Positions 31,697 to 43,439 of a stretch of DNA of 50,284 bases are shown one piece after another. The stretch is from Chara braunii (Eukaryota > Streptophyta > Charophyceae > Charales > Characeae). The translations under genes and the position numbers were made by a program. Numbering within the stretch: the stretch's first letter is position 1; each line of letters starts with the position of its first letter. The DNA is taken from assembly GCA_003427395.1 (NCBI GenBank), contig BFEA01000089.1, forward strand, positions 2,310,520 to 2,360,803, written 5' to 3'. The notes under the pieces were generated by a model. The model worked only from the letters and a program-made list of their open reading frames with translations, was not told the DNA's origin and did no database searches.

Positions 31697-31810
31697 GATC
31701 TGTCCTACACTTCTAGCGAGGTCCGGTGGAGTATGCACAGGTTGGTCAAGCTGAAAAAAAAGCATTTTCCACCGGACCTCCCTAGAAGGATATGTCCTAC
31801 ACTTCTAGGG
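31697..31810. repeat. Inverted repeat with CTTCTAGCGAGGTCCGGTGG arms
   Basis: CTTCTAGCGAGGTCCGGTGG at about 31,707 is complementary to CCACCGGACCTCCCTAGAAG at about 31,769, arms of about 27 bp including AGTATGC/GCATTTT. The left arm's outer part (TGTCCTACACTTCTAG) is repeated directly at about 31,795. Probably a small hairpin element or a foldback remnant. Confidence 0.75.
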
Positions 31811-32032
31811 AGGGGAGGTGCATTTGCAGGTGATTGAGGAAAATGCTAAAACGGTGAGAGTCTCTGGAAAGTTCAGAAAGTACTAAATACCTTGCGTGAT
31901 GGATTTTGATTGGTTGATGGGTCGTGGTTGAGTGGATGGCCGATCGATCATCAATGAATCATCTATCAGGGAATTAGCGGAGGCGCGGCGTGTTCCTGTG
32001 GCGCAAGGCTGACCACAACAGACGATCACAAG

Positions 32033-32040
<8 letters not shown>

Positions 32041-32074
<34 letters not shown>
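32041..32074. repeat. (AG)n microsatellite
   Basis: 17 AG units. Another of about 14 units lies at 32,862-32,890. Between 31,811 and 33,395 I see no convincing gene. A single arm of the CTACCGTC hairpin family lies at 32,652-32,675. Confidence 0.95.
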
Positions 32075-32076
<2 letters not shown>

Positions 32077-32857
32077 CGTCCGTACAAGGTCTGGTGGTTG
32101 AAAGTGGGGATGGGCATCAGCTGTGGTAAGGGACGAAGGGAAATGCCGAGTTCTTCGTTAGGGTGTGAGTGGGAGGTCGATCGCCTTGAGAACGGTTCGA
32201 TTGTCCGTCATTTTGACATTAAAGGGGTTGGGGGTGTGGGATGGGGGTGGGCTTAGAGTGGAGGGAAGATGAAGCAATCAGCGGTCATTGGTTGTAGCAG
32301 CATGAGGGAAGACGAAGCAAGTAGCGGTCATTGGTTAGCAGCATGACCATGCCTTCTTAAGATGGCGATGATGCTCAGAGAGCTGGCAAGTCACGGGATT
32401 CAGTCCAGATTCATGCGAGAGACGGGGACGGTGATTGACGAGCTCGAGGGTTGAAGTTCTCCTCTCCTTGATACTATTAGCGAACGGTCTGTCCTGATGT
32501 TGATTTAGAGATGCGCTGCTTGTTTTCTCTCCCAAGTGAAAACGTTTTAAAACGGTACTTGTGGGATGAAGAGTACCTATCTTCAGGTGGGGAGCTGGAA
32601 TACACACGGATACGGCCGATTGACTGATGCCGGTATATGCAGCTAGCCTAATACCGTCTTCCCCCGATTACAACGGACGGACGGGACGGTCACTATTCCC
32701 GTATGTAGACTGAAAGTTGCCCCAAATGCACGTTCTATTCAGATGAAGAGGGTAGTATGGAGAAATCGCCGGCTATAAGCCCGTTGTGTGCGCGTGTATT
32801 TGTGAGTGTGTGCGGAAGGGGGGATCGTCGGCGTCGGAGGAAGAGGGACGCGAGAGG

Positions 32858-32893
<36 letters not shown>

Positions 32894-33395
32894 GAGGAAT
32901 GTGGAAGTGGGAGGAAAAGGGAGAGAAGAAGAAGTGTCATCTATGGAGAGAGGAATGTTGTGACTCGGAGGGAGGAGGTGGTTATGGGAAGAAAAAGAAG
33001 GATATATGAGGAGAAGACGTTTTCCAGCTGGAGGTTTGCTCGACGAGTGTGCCTAAATCAGATGTGGGGAGTTCGTGTTTGTCCACGTGGTGGTTGTCGT
33101 GCGGCTGCAAGGCGATTGATTGATTGATTACCTGATCGGCTCCTCTTGTTTTTCTATCGAGTGTTTTTTTACCGAGTGTTTTTCTTTCTCTCTTTCTTTG
33201 CTTTTGGCGGCAAAGCTTCATTCATCTCGTTCATTGTAGGGTAAATTTGGATGATGTCGTCTTCTTATTTTCTGGGTCTCAATCTCTCTCAATCAATATT
33301 TGATTACATCGATCACCTTTGGCTCGACGGATACGATTGTTCTTGTCAGTGTTGTCACCATGGTTTCACTTTTTAATTTAATTTAATTTTATTTT

Positions 33396-34260
33396 ATGAG
33401 TTTATGGAGTATAGTTTCTTTGAGTCCTTCCTATACCCGTCCATGGCTATCAATATTGCTTGCTTGCCCTGTTCTTTATAAGCTGCGCCCTCCCTGCCCA
33501 CTCGCGGCTCCTTTCTTTTCGCCCCGGGGCCTCTTTAATCTGTTGTCCTCCGGATTTGTCTCTCTGTTGAATACGCTTATCAGAGTATTCACCCCGCTTT
33601 CTTTCTCCGACGTCTTTCTCTCCCTCCCTCCCTCTCCCTCTTCCTCTTCCTCTATCTCCCTATGTACCTCTCTCTCCCTCTGTGTCCCTCTCTCTCTCCT
33701 TGGCTCTCTGCCGCGCACGTGCTCGTTTCCTTGCCTTTTTTCTTTTCTTTTTTCTCCTCTCAAGACCCTCTCCTTCTTCTTCTTCTTCTTCTTCTTCTTC
33801 TTCTCTGCTCTCGATTCCGCAAATGGCTCATCAGAGCCGGCTTTTCTGCAATCGACTCCGCGGTGGTTTTCTTCTCTCTCCTTCGCCCCTCTCGGCGCCA
33901 CACTTTTCTTCTTCTTTGCCCCCCCTCTCTCCTTCTGTTCTCCTCACGGCTTTCTTGTCTCTTACCGTCTCTCTCGCTCTTTTTCTGTTCGTCGCGGCAC
34001 TTGCCATCGGGGGAGAACTCGTTTCGCTCTCCCCCTGTGTTGTTGCGTTTCTCTCTAGCTGCCTGTTGCTCTTTTCCCGTCTGAAAGAGATTGGATTCGA
34101 GGGGGGAGGGGAGTATATCCCCCTCCATTCGGCGATTCTCCCGTTGAGTTTTCAGGATGGTGAAGGTGTGGTCCGAGATTGACCGAGTTTTCAAAAGATC
34201 CTCTGCACCGTTATACAGTTGACGAATGTCAAGAAGAAGAAGAAGAAGAAGAAGAAGAAG
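33396..34260. repeat. Pyrimidine-rich tract with (TTC)n and (AAG)n
   Basis: 33,600-34,080 is strongly C/T-rich, including (TTC)n at about 33,773-33,804. (AAG)n lies at 34,231-34,260 on the same strand, so the two could pair as an inverted repeat about 430 bases apart. Long open frames on both strands here are low-complexity translation. No domain is seen. Confidence 0.7.
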
Positions 34261-35920
34261 GCGAGTATGTGGTATGGTCTCTTTGTCAGTAGACTAAGTA
34301 CGACGGCGTGACTGATCCCCCGGGCTACTGCCGGCTGGCAGCAATCTGGGCTTCTGAAGACCTGCAACAGGGAACCCTACAATGGTGCAGAAGAGGGGGG
34401 GCCGATGGTTGAGACGAGCAAGAATTAAGGTTGACGACAGGGGTTGGAAGAAGGAAGAAGACGGCAACAAGTTGGGCCGAGGAACACGCACGAGGAAGAA
34501 GGGATAGAGAAGACGCGGCTAAGTAGTAACGGAAGGACAGGAGAACGGACAGAAGATGATGAGGGCGAGGGGAGTGATATGAAAGAAGAGGTGGAGAATG
34601 GGAGAAGAGGATGAGGATGGAGGGAGGGTAAGGAAAATGCATGCATTCGGGTTGGTACGATTTGATTGATGCTGCAGTGATTATTAAAAGTATATTTTTT
34701 TGATGGAAAGCCGCCGCCATACAGTTAGTAGCAGCCTTGTTTTTCCGCGTCCTTTCCCCTGTTGCGCTTGGGTATTCCCTCCCCCCCCCCCCCCGTTTGC
34801 GGTAGTGTATGTAGTCTGCTGCTGCCTGCATCTGGTCGACATATTCGGACATATTGGGTATGTTTAGTGAAGGGCGATGGTACCGGTTGGGTACCAGTCT
34901 GGTACCAGTTGTAAAGCTATCCGTCAACTGGCGACGAGAGAAGTCCCTAAGTCCTGCCTGCTCCCTTTCTGTCCTGCCTTCTCCCTTTCTGTCTTTGTCG
35001 TTCTTCTTTTTTTAAAGACTGTATGTCTATCTCCGGCGATTCTCCGCTGTGCAGCGCTGTGCAGCGGATTGGGTGGAGGGAGGGAGTGATGTGCCTCCCG
35101 TCATTCTCCCGCTCTCTTATTGTCACCACGTTCTCCGTTGATCTGGCAGTTTGATGGACAGAGCTAGGGGAAAATGCATCTCTTGGCAAGAGCTTATGAA
35201 AGGTAGGTCTGTTTATTATTAGGTGATTTATTGTTAGCATGATGTTTACGAGGCCTAGTTGTTGTTGATATACTAGTATTAGGAGTGCACCCCATCGCTG
35301 CTTCAACCTGAGACCTATGACGTGTTTTATATATCGTTCCTTTACAGCAGAAAGAAGCGTTTTGCTCGAGTCCTCCACGGCTCTCACGGTTCGCGGCAAT
35401 GGATCTGTACCTGTACGGTATCAGCCGCATGTACGGAGTTTTCTCCGAATAAGTGGGCCTGCTTGATGCGAAGGATTGCCAGAGCTAAGTAAGACCCCTA
35501 AGACATGGGTATGGTATGATGACACATGATGGTGATGCTGCTGCTGCTGCTGGTGCTGCTGATGATGATGATGGAAGTGGCAGACGAGAGTCAAATTCCC
35601 GAAAGCGGACTAATGCGTATGGCGATGAATGTGGTCGGTTGTGAAGGCTTGATTCGTATGCAATTGGCTTTCGAGTTGCGGATGGAACAGCAGGTTGGAG
35701 CCACAGACGTAGGACGAAGAATAACGGGCAGTTGATGTAATGGTCAACCAAGTAAGTTATTTGTTTGTGTGTAATACAGAGGAGACCCTGGGTCCGAAGC
35801 ACACGGCAGCAGCAGCACGTAGCGAAAGATGTTGTGTATAAGTAGCCTGTCTTCCCTGTCACCCACCCCTTTAGTCACTTTCCCAAGTCTTCTCTCTCTC
35901 TCTCTGTCTCTCTCTCTGTG

Positions 35921-35955
<35 letters not shown>

Positions 35956-36966
35956 GTCTCTCTCTCTGTCTCTCTCTCTGTCTCTCTCCTGACCCCCCTC
36001 TTCTCCTTGTGTGCTTCCTTTCTCAGATCCTGCGCTCTTCTCATACTAGGAAGGATTGGAACGATTTCTGCTATTTCTGATCTCTGACGGAGCGCCTATA
36101 GCAAGTATAGGCGACGATAATGAGCGATGCTTGTGCGGAGTGAAGTGGAGAATCCTGGGGGTTGAGTGAGCTTGTGGTCTCCTATTCTGGGTGAGACCTG
36201 TTCTTTATTCCCAAATAGGTCTATTCACTGTTTTGCTTGGCTACTGGATGGATCCAGTCGGGCCACGGTAGGCATCAGATTTATCAGTTTAGGAGTGCTA
36301 GGTGGGGAGGATCTGCGTATGCAGAGAATGCTATTAATAAGTGTGTGGAGAAGCACGAGCTAGGGTGAATGGCTTGGCTGGAGAGAGGCGTTATAGCGAT
36401 AGGAGGAGGAGAAAGTGTGCCAGAGGGTAGAGTACACAATGAAGGGAGATAGGAAGGGAGATCCGTGGAGGCAGGTTCCACGTTCGGAGGGGGTGGGAGG
36501 TTACGTGATTCTGAAGGAGAGGTGGTGAGGGAATTGAGAGCTGTGCTGACAAAATGGACAAGTAGAGAGAGGATAGGGTTTCGCCTGCCCGCGTGATAAG
36601 ATGGGCGAGAATGAGATTGCTTCCTTTCGAATGGGCGGAGGCTGGGTAAATTCTTTTACAGATACTGTAGTTGATTCTTGGTTTTTAAGAAATCACAATC
36701 AAACTTTTTTTTTTTTTTATATATAATTTATGTACGAAGCATAGCCTCATTTCTTGTGGTTGTTGCTCTCTCCCTTATGCTGCTACTACTATTTTTACTG
36801 CTGCTATTCCTGCTCCTCCTCCGCAGCTCTGTCTCCTACTCCTCTACTTCCTCCTCTTCCGCTCCCTGCTCCTCGATGTCTCTGTCCTCCTGCTCCTCAG
36901 CAATGAAGAGTCGTAATTGTGTATGCCTTGACTTAGGGGGCTTGTCTCATTAGTCATTGTTGTGCG
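34261..36966. repeat. Non-coding stretch with short tandem repeats
   Basis: A 20-bp tandem pair (GTCCTGCCT.CTCCCTTTCT) lies at 34,951-34,970 and 34,971-34,990. GCTGTGCAGC is duplicated near 35,046. A TCTCTG/TC-rich tract runs about 35,890-35,990. Poly-C lies at 34,781-34,794 and poly-T at 36,706-36,718. No recognisable protein is encoded. Confidence 0.65.
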
Positions 36967-37164
36967 TTGCACCACCAGTACATTTGCGAGCCGTTTTTCT
37001 TCGACACGGCTGTGTGTGCACCGCAGGTTTTGGGGGTCGGCCTGGCTGAGCAAAATAGCTGGTGGCACCAGCCAAAAGAAGTGACATGCCGGTTTTTTTT
37101 TTTTTGGGCGCGCAGGGCGTGTCAAAGCTCGGCAGGCGAAGGGTCAAAAGTACTGGTGGCTTAA
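36967..37164. mobile_element. TTAA-type inverted-repeat element, copy 2
   Basis: The left end TTGCACCACCAGTACA and right end AAGTACTGGTGGCTTAA are imperfect inverted repeats of the family motif TTAAACCACCAGTACTT. The interior carries AAAATAGCTGG, the complement of the CCAGCTATTTT subterminal motif. About 198 bp, non-coding. Confidence 0.65.
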
Positions 37165-37531
37165 GGCAATGCTGCAGTCTGTTACATCGCTCTATATGTT
37201 GAAGTCGGTCGTATGTTTTGTATGTTGGTGTAGACAGGCAAATGGAAGGGGAGACAATGTGTCCAAACGTCTCAGTCTGGCAAGAGGGACGACGGGAGAG
37301 GAGGCGGAGGCAAGGGAAGTAGAGTTGGTACGGGTGGGGTTGGGTGTGCGTTTGTGGAACTGGGGGGGTGGGTGGAGGAAGAGCTGGCTGGTACTGGGAC
37401 GGCGCTTGTCGTCTTCGAAGTCGGTTGTTATCCTGCAAGCATCTTCTTAGCGAGACAAGCGGGCAGCGTATTCGGTAGTTTATTTTTTCCTTTTTTCTTC
37501 CGAAATATTCATCCTGTGAGGTTAACTGAAA

Positions 37532-37627
37532 AGACAGATTCTATTTTCCACATAGCTGGCCGCATCCTTAGCACTGAAGAGACGGATTCTATTCTCCACG
37601 GAGCTGGCCGCATCCTTAACACTGAAA
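37532..37627. repeat. 48-bp tandem duplication
   Basis: Two units that both contain GAGCTGGCCGCATCCTTA or a close variant (CATAGCTGGCCGCATCCTTA) and begin AGAC.GATTCTATT. The unit is a multiple of three and stays open in a 152-codon plus-strand frame (37,354-37,812) as two 16-residue repeats ending GRILSTE and GRILNTE. Whether that frame is a gene is doubtful. Confidence 0.85.
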
Positions 37628-38089
37628 TGCGCAATCAATCGCCGCCAGATTTGAAAAGTAGTTACTTCCCTGAGACTGTTTTTGTGAGCTCTGTGCCTCG
37701 AAGGTGGGCGGCAACAAAGGCGGGGAATGGTTCTAGAGGAGGGGGGTGGTGGTGGGTGCGTGTTGTTGTGATGGACGGTGGAGCTGGTTGTGCTGGTGGC
37801 AAGAATCCCTGATGTCACCTTGTCATCATCATATAAAAAGCTTGTTAGTGGGAGTGCCCCTCACAGCTCTGTAATAGGCTCTTCTTCCTACTCTGTGCGC
37901 TGTCAGCTTCTCAACTTTGAGCGTCATCATAGTCATAAAGGTACTCTTTGAAAGGTACTGTCTGTGTTCACTCAGCCCCACTTGTTAATGTAGGAGGACA
38001 GAATTGGGAGGCTCCAAGGAACCTGTGGTGGTGGCTGGAATTTGGAATTCCCCGGTTGAGGTTCTCTTGTGAAATGGTAAAGTTAAACT

Positions 38090-39080
38090 GATGGACGCCT
38101 CGCTAGATGCAGCTGAGGGCTTCTGTCAGAAAGTGCTCTGTGGCAGCAAGGACAAGCAAGAATGCTTCGTCCCTTGCAAAGTCAGGGTCGAACTCTCGGG
38201 GAGACCGCTGAGGACAATTGGTCTGTCTAGTATGGGAGTGATGCGGCAAACAGGTGCGAAAGCATTTTGTGCAGCAGGGGAAGAAGGTGGCAGGAGGCAT
38301 AGAATGGGGACCCACAGTGTAGTGGAAGGTAATGGGAGTCGTTGCGAGGTGATGGGTGTGATCTCCTGGTTGTGATCTCCATCGGCACGTGTCCTCGGAC
38401 GAGAAGAACATGGCAGCATGTTTTTTGTTCCTTGCGAAGTCAGAGTTGGCCCCTCCACAGACTGTTAAGGATTGCCATCAACAGCTGCTATGTCTAAGCG
38501 AGTGGTGGGCAGCAAAGACACACAACATGTGTTGCACTGCATCCAGGACAGGGTGAAAGAGGCGTAGAACTCAAATGCGATCTAGTGGAAGCCAGTGGGA
38601 GGTGCCAGGAGCGGCCAAAGCGATGGGACTTTTGATCGTGTATCGAGGGATTGGGACGCCACGTGCGAGCGATTCGAGTGGAAACGGAGAAGTGATGTTG
38701 AATCTGTTGCTCTCCACTGACCCAGGAGAGGCTTGTCAGGACTAGCTGCTAGAAACGGGATGGACCGGAAACAAGGTGATGCCCCCCCCCCCCTTGGTAC
38801 ATCCCCTGCGCGTGATTGAAGTGGAAATAAAAAAAAAAGTGATGTTTAATCTGTCACTCTCCCTGGCCCTTGTGGCCAAATAGAGGCTTGTCTGGACTGG
38901 GCGCCACAATTCGATGGACGGGAAACAAGGTGATGCTTAATGCATCGCCCTCCTTTGTTGTCCTTGTGGGCAAAGATAAACTCCTCATGACCGGTTGTTT
39001 GTCTTTTCGATCACCAGGTGGACAGCAATCGGTATGCACTTTTCAGTTTGACAGACTCGCTCCTAAGCTCTTTTGTGAAA
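38090..39080. repeat. Degenerate direct repeats, 100-150-bp scale
   Basis: GGAAACAAGGTGATGC closes two related stretches at about 38,680-38,782 and 38,820-38,936, each with GTGATGTT.AATCTGT, CTCTCC and GAGGCTTGTC. Further left, CTTGC.AAGTCAG.GT appears near 38,175 and 38,432. This looks like an old minisatellite or locally duplicated sequence. No gene recognised. Confidence 0.6.
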
Positions 39081-39353
39081 GATAGGGCAGGTTGCAGCGC
39101 AGCGATCATTGCTGATGTCAAGGTTGCTCTAGTGTCTTGCAGAGTGATTGTCCACCGGTTACAACATGCGTCATTTGACTCACTTCGGCCGTACGACAGG
39201 TATCGTGCTGTTTCCCTGCTGCTCTTCTATGATTGTTGTGAGGTTTGAACTTGCGAGTTCAGAGAAGGCAACGAAAGACTCATGTTGGGGTGTGCCAGCA
39301 GCTGCTATTGGGTATTGGGATCGTTGAGCATTGATGATATAAGACAGCGGGTC

Positions 39354-39397
39354 GGTTCAACGATTTTGGTCGCTAGGGTCAACGATTGTGGTCGCCA
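39354..39397. repeat. 22-bp tandem duplication
   Basis: GGTTCAACGATTTTGGTCGC is followed directly by GGGTCAACGATTGTGGTCGC, two differences per unit. Confidence 0.85.
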
Positions 39398-39712
39398 GGA
39401 GCGTAGTATGTATGGATCATGTGGCGTTGCTTGCTCGGTCTTCGTTTCGCATCTACAGCTTGGCGTGCTCGAGATGCTTCCTGCTAGGACTACTTTTGAG
39501 GAGGGGGCAAATTGCCTGGAGAAAGGTGATTGCATGGAGCTTTCTTTAGAGGGGATTGTTTTCTCGTGTTTTTCAATGAGGCTGTGGCATTGTGATAAGG
39601 TGTCTTCTTCACGAGCCTCAGTAGCACTTGTAAAAGCCCTGGCAGTTTGCATGAAGACCTTTCGCTTCGGTGGTGGGGTGCTTGAACTAGTGAGTGTGTA
39701 TGCTTTCCTGAC

Positions 39713-39715
<3 letters not shown>

Positions 39716-39780
<65 letters not shown>
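39716..39780. repeat. (GA)n microsatellite
   Basis: About 32 GA units, uninterrupted. Confidence 0.97.
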
Positions 39781-39781
<1 letters not shown>

Positions 39782-39991
39782 CATGAGAAGGTGTGCTCAT
39801 GGAACTGGCATCTGCAAACGATGCAGGCACTTTCACTTGTTGGGTGCAATATCGATGGCAAAGGTCCTCTAGGTGCTACCTGTTCATTGCGAAGGAACTT
39901 TTGCTTCTTTTGCAGGCCTGGTAATGGGGTACTTGTGGGTTTTAGCAGCTTAGCGATGTTTGTGATACCTGTGTCGTTCTTGATTCAAGAA

Positions 39992-39992
<1 letters not shown>

Positions 39993-40051
<59 letters not shown>

Positions 40052-40087
40052 NNNNNNNNNNNNNNNNNNNNNNNNNNNNNNNNNNNN

Positions 40088-40154
<67 letters not shown>

Positions 40155-40181
40155 GAGGAGGAGGAGGAGGAGGAGGAGGAG
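39993..40181. repeat. Compound (TG)n-gap-(AG)n(AGG)n tract
   Basis: TG units run to 40,051, followed by 36 N at 40,052-40,087, AG units to 40,151, then AGG units to about 40,181. The gap presumably hides the TG-to-AG transition. Confidence 0.97.
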
Positions 40182-40587
40182 AATTGGGGCATGTTTTCTT
40201 TTTTCCTGGAATCTTCAATTGATTGAGGAATGTAGGGTCGGTGACTGAGTGGTCGGCAGTGTTTATGGCAGCTCCTTTGGCTATCGGCAATCTCTTTGCA
40301 CGTGACACATAAAAAAAAGAGTTTATGAAGTTTATACTGCAGAAGCCTTTTTTTTTTTTTACACACCCTTATTGATTGCATGATGGAGATGAGAATGATT
40401 TTGTTGCAGCAATGCTGTGAAAGGATTTGGCAGAGTGCCAAATGTGTAGGATGAATGATGTGCAAAAACAAGGGTTGTCCACGTTGCCTTTCTTCAAACG
40501 ATCGTAGAACTACTGTTCCATTTAAGACTGATCTCATGCCTTTCTTCAAGCGGTCAGTAGTTTCCGCGAAGTTCATTATTTTTTTGA

Positions 40588-40718
40588 ACAAGGTCTCCGC
40601 CTGAACAACATTCACGAAAGGTTAGATATGCATGACATCATGCCCGAGACCTTGTTCGTCACGAAGAGTCAGTAGGAGGATTAGATATGCAGAGCGTCCT
40701 ACTGTGTCTCTTCGTGAG
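40588..40718. repeat. Nested inverted repeats
   Basis: GTCACGAAGAGTCAGTAGGA at 40,658 pairs with TCCTACTGTGTCTCTTCGTG at about 40,697. Outside it, AACAAGGTCTCCG (40,588) pairs with CGAGACCTTGTT (40,645). TTAGATATGCA occurs directly at 40,622 and 40,681. A direct repeat (TGCCTTTCTTCAA.CG.TC) lies just left at about 40,486 and 40,538. Likely a foldback element remnant. Confidence 0.65.
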
Positions 40719-41139
40719 GGGTTTGGTTTCTCTGAGACTGCTGTGCTAGGGATCTCTTGCTCGAGTCGAGGAGGTTTTCACTGTTCACAGGGAAGGGAAC
40801 CTCACTGGGTGGTGAGAGAGAGGCGGTCTATCTTCTGCCAAAATTAGAAAGAATGACGTATAGATTGTAAGATGAAATGAAAAGCTCTGCCAGTGAGGAC
40901 GTGTTAGATCTCATGTAAGATATGATGGACAAATAAGGTACTGGAGAACAACCGAGTGATATATTCTGCTTGTTATATGTGGATTCTTCAATCTTCAGAA
41001 GGCAACTTCCTCTGAACAATCACCATGTCTTTCATGCTTTTATTGTCTTGCTCAGGCACTCCTGGAGGTTGAATTGCTGTTCTGGGCCGAGAAGCTTTTG
41101 CCCCCATCATGCCTCCCCCCACCCCCGCTGCTCTGTCTC
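40719..41139. other. Unassigned, no gene seen
   Basis: No repeat structure and no recognisable protein in either strand. Confidence 0.5.
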
Positions 41140-42205
41140 CCAGGGGCACATAGACACAGACACACGTACATGCAAGGCATGTAGAAGCACGCAACACATG
41201 CACATGCACACACAGACAAGTAGACACGGATGGACATGCACGTGCATGTAGAAACAAGCAACGCATGCACATGCACACAGGCAAGTAGACACATGCACAT
41301 GCATGTGGAGGCACATGGACACATAGGTGTGCACATAGACACATGTGCACACGTGGTTGCACAGACGCACACACACATGCATGGGCACACAGACACCCAC
41401 ATGCCCGTACAGGCACATGGACACCGTCTGCACATGCACACAGGCGCATAGACACAAGCACATGCACGCACACTCATGGCCACAGACACACACATGCGGG
41501 CACAGAGATGCACACATACATGCGTGGTCACAGACATATATGGGTGCAGCACAGCCACAGCCATGTGCACACACATGCATGGGGGGGCACATACTCGTGC
41601 AAGCGCAAACACTTAGACATGCACACTCTTGCGGGCACATAGGCACATGCTTGCACACGGGTGACCACAGAGACACATGCACACGCACACACACGGGCAC
41701 ATCCACACAGAGCTGTGGACACAGAGACGCGCGCGTGCAAGCTTGTAGAGGTGTGCGCGAGCACATAACATATGCATGTGTGGGTGCATAGGCACACATG
41801 CGCATGCAGGGACATAGACACACACACACACACAAACATTTCCACATGCAGGTGCGAGCACAGAGACATGCATGTGTGGGAACGTAGGCACACACACATG
41901 TGGCTACATAGGCACACGCATGTGCCGGGACATCAGACACACACAGGGACACATGCACACACGGGCACATACACGCATACACATAGACACACACATGCAC
42001 GTGTGGGCACATAGACACGCATGTGTGAGCACGTAGACACGCATGCGCAGACACATAGACACATGCACACACAGGTGAGCACAGAGACACATGCACACAC
42101 ATGCACATGCACAGGCACATCCACCCACAGGCATGGGCACACAGACACACGTGCAGTGACATAAACACACTCTCGAGCAGACACATAGACACACACGCAT
42201 GCATT
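41140..42205. repeat. AC-rich cryptic satellite, about 1 kb
   Basis: Irregular reiteration of words such as GCACATAGACACA, CATGCACA and CACACATGCA with unit lengths of roughly 20-30 bp and no fixed period visible. The minus strand is open for 365 codons as Cys/Val/Met/Ala/His-rich low complexity (CVCACVYV-type), as expected from translating TGTGTG/CATG words, so I do not call a gene. Confidence 0.9.
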
Positions 42206-42501
42206 TTAGAGAAGTCTGCACCGGCGACGAGTATTTATAATCCTGTCAAGTTCATGATGCCTGTCCTGTCCTCCACAGTCCACTTCCTTCCCTACCCTTT
42301 CTTGTTCCCCAGCTCCTTACTCCCTACAGAACTCCGCTTCTTGCCTCTTTTCCTTTAACCTCTCCTTACGTGCTTAGCAAACAACATACGAATGAACATC
42401 ATAAAAAGAACAGAAAGTATAAGCTGAAGATCTGAAGAAAAATGAACAGCAGTACACCTTCCCCTTCACTCTGCCTCCCTTCATAACATGCAAGTGGGCA
42501 G

Positions 42502-42671
42502 TTAAACCACCGGTACCTTTCCCATGTGTTGGCCGCGGGCACTGCACGCCGGCCCAAAAATCAAGACTGGCCATCGATTCTATTTATCAGCGGCCACCCT
42601 TCTGGTTCAGGCCTGTGCATTACCCGGCGTGCCTCTGAAAAAAATAGCTGGGAAAGGTACTGCTGGCTTAA
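42502..42671. mobile_element. TTAA-type inverted-repeat element, copy 3
   Basis: The left end TTAAACCACCGGTACCTTTC and right end GAAAGGTACTGCTGGCTTAA are inverted repeats of about 23 bp. AAAAAAATAGCTGGGAAAGG near the right end carries the family subterminal motif (complement CCCAGCTATTTTTT). 170 bp, non-coding. Confidence 0.8.
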
Positions 42672-42811
42672 GGCACACGGGGATGTGGGCAGATGCCACT
42701 TGACGGCAATCAACGTGAGCAGCCTTGTACGTGTGAGGCACAGTAAAAGGGGCGCTGCAAGAACAAATGGAAGGGGTACCCCAAGGATAACCGAAAAACT
42801 GTCTGAGGGAC

Positions 42812-42936
42812 ACTCACACTAGGCCCTCAAAGTCGCAAAATCCCAAAATGAGCAGCAAGATCTAGTCCTTTCTTTACGAGGACTCTATCTGGCCGCTCAT
42901 TTTGTGATTTTGCAAGTTTGAGTGCCTAGTCTGAGT
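42812..42936. mobile_element. Hairpin element with ACTCACACTAGG arms
   Basis: The left arm ACTCACACTAGGCCCTCAAA, continuing GTCGCAAAATCCCAAAATGAGC, pairs with the right arm (GCTCATTTTGTGATTTTGCA, continuing AGTTTGAGTGCCTAGTCTGAGT). The arms are over 40 bp with about five mismatches around a 40-bp centre. 125 bp and non-coding, the best-preserved hairpin of the right half. Confidence 0.88.
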
Positions 42937-43062
42937 ATGCTTTAATGGTAAAATTGCTTAAAAGTTGGGCTGTCTCAACTCAAGTGCTTTCATGGTCTGC
43001 AAGAGGACAAAGCTGCTTTGATTCTGAATCTACTGATCTGGGTGGACATGCACGCACGGGCG

Positions 43063-43268
43063 CGCACACACACACACACACACACACACTGCGAGGCAAA
43101 GTGAAAGAGGAGCTGTTGCCCCAGAGAAACCCTAGCTAAACACGGTTCAAAATGGTTCTATTATGATTCGTGCTGTCTGTTAAAGAGATAATTTTTTTTT
43201 AAGTGTTGGGCGGACTCAGTCCGGTTCTACTCATCTGGTTGGAATAGGGGTTGTTGTGGGGGAAGCTT

Positions 43269-43333
<65 letters not shown>

Positions 43334-43336
43334 ACA
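43063..43336. repeat. Two (CA)n tracts
   Basis: CA runs at 43,063-43,088 and 43,272-43,336. A CACATAG/ACACA-rich tail reaches about 43,445, resembling the satellite at 41.1-42.2 kb. Confidence 0.95.
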
Positions 43337-43439
43337 GACGCATATCCACATATACATGTGAGCACATTGACATGTGGGCACATAGACACTCAGGCACATT
43401 TACACACGTACACATAGACATAGCCACACGCGGGCATGC

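Noticed and set aside
33396-34058. 220-codon plus-strand frame with hydrophobic runs
   Set aside because: Pyrimidine-rich low-complexity DNA gives Ser/Leu/Phe-rich frames in every phase; no domain and no frame preference.
41107-42204. 365-codon minus-strand frame rich in Cys, Val, Met and His
   Set aside because: It is the translation of an AC/TG-rich cryptic satellite, has no domain, and similar frames are open in all phases of the same DNA.
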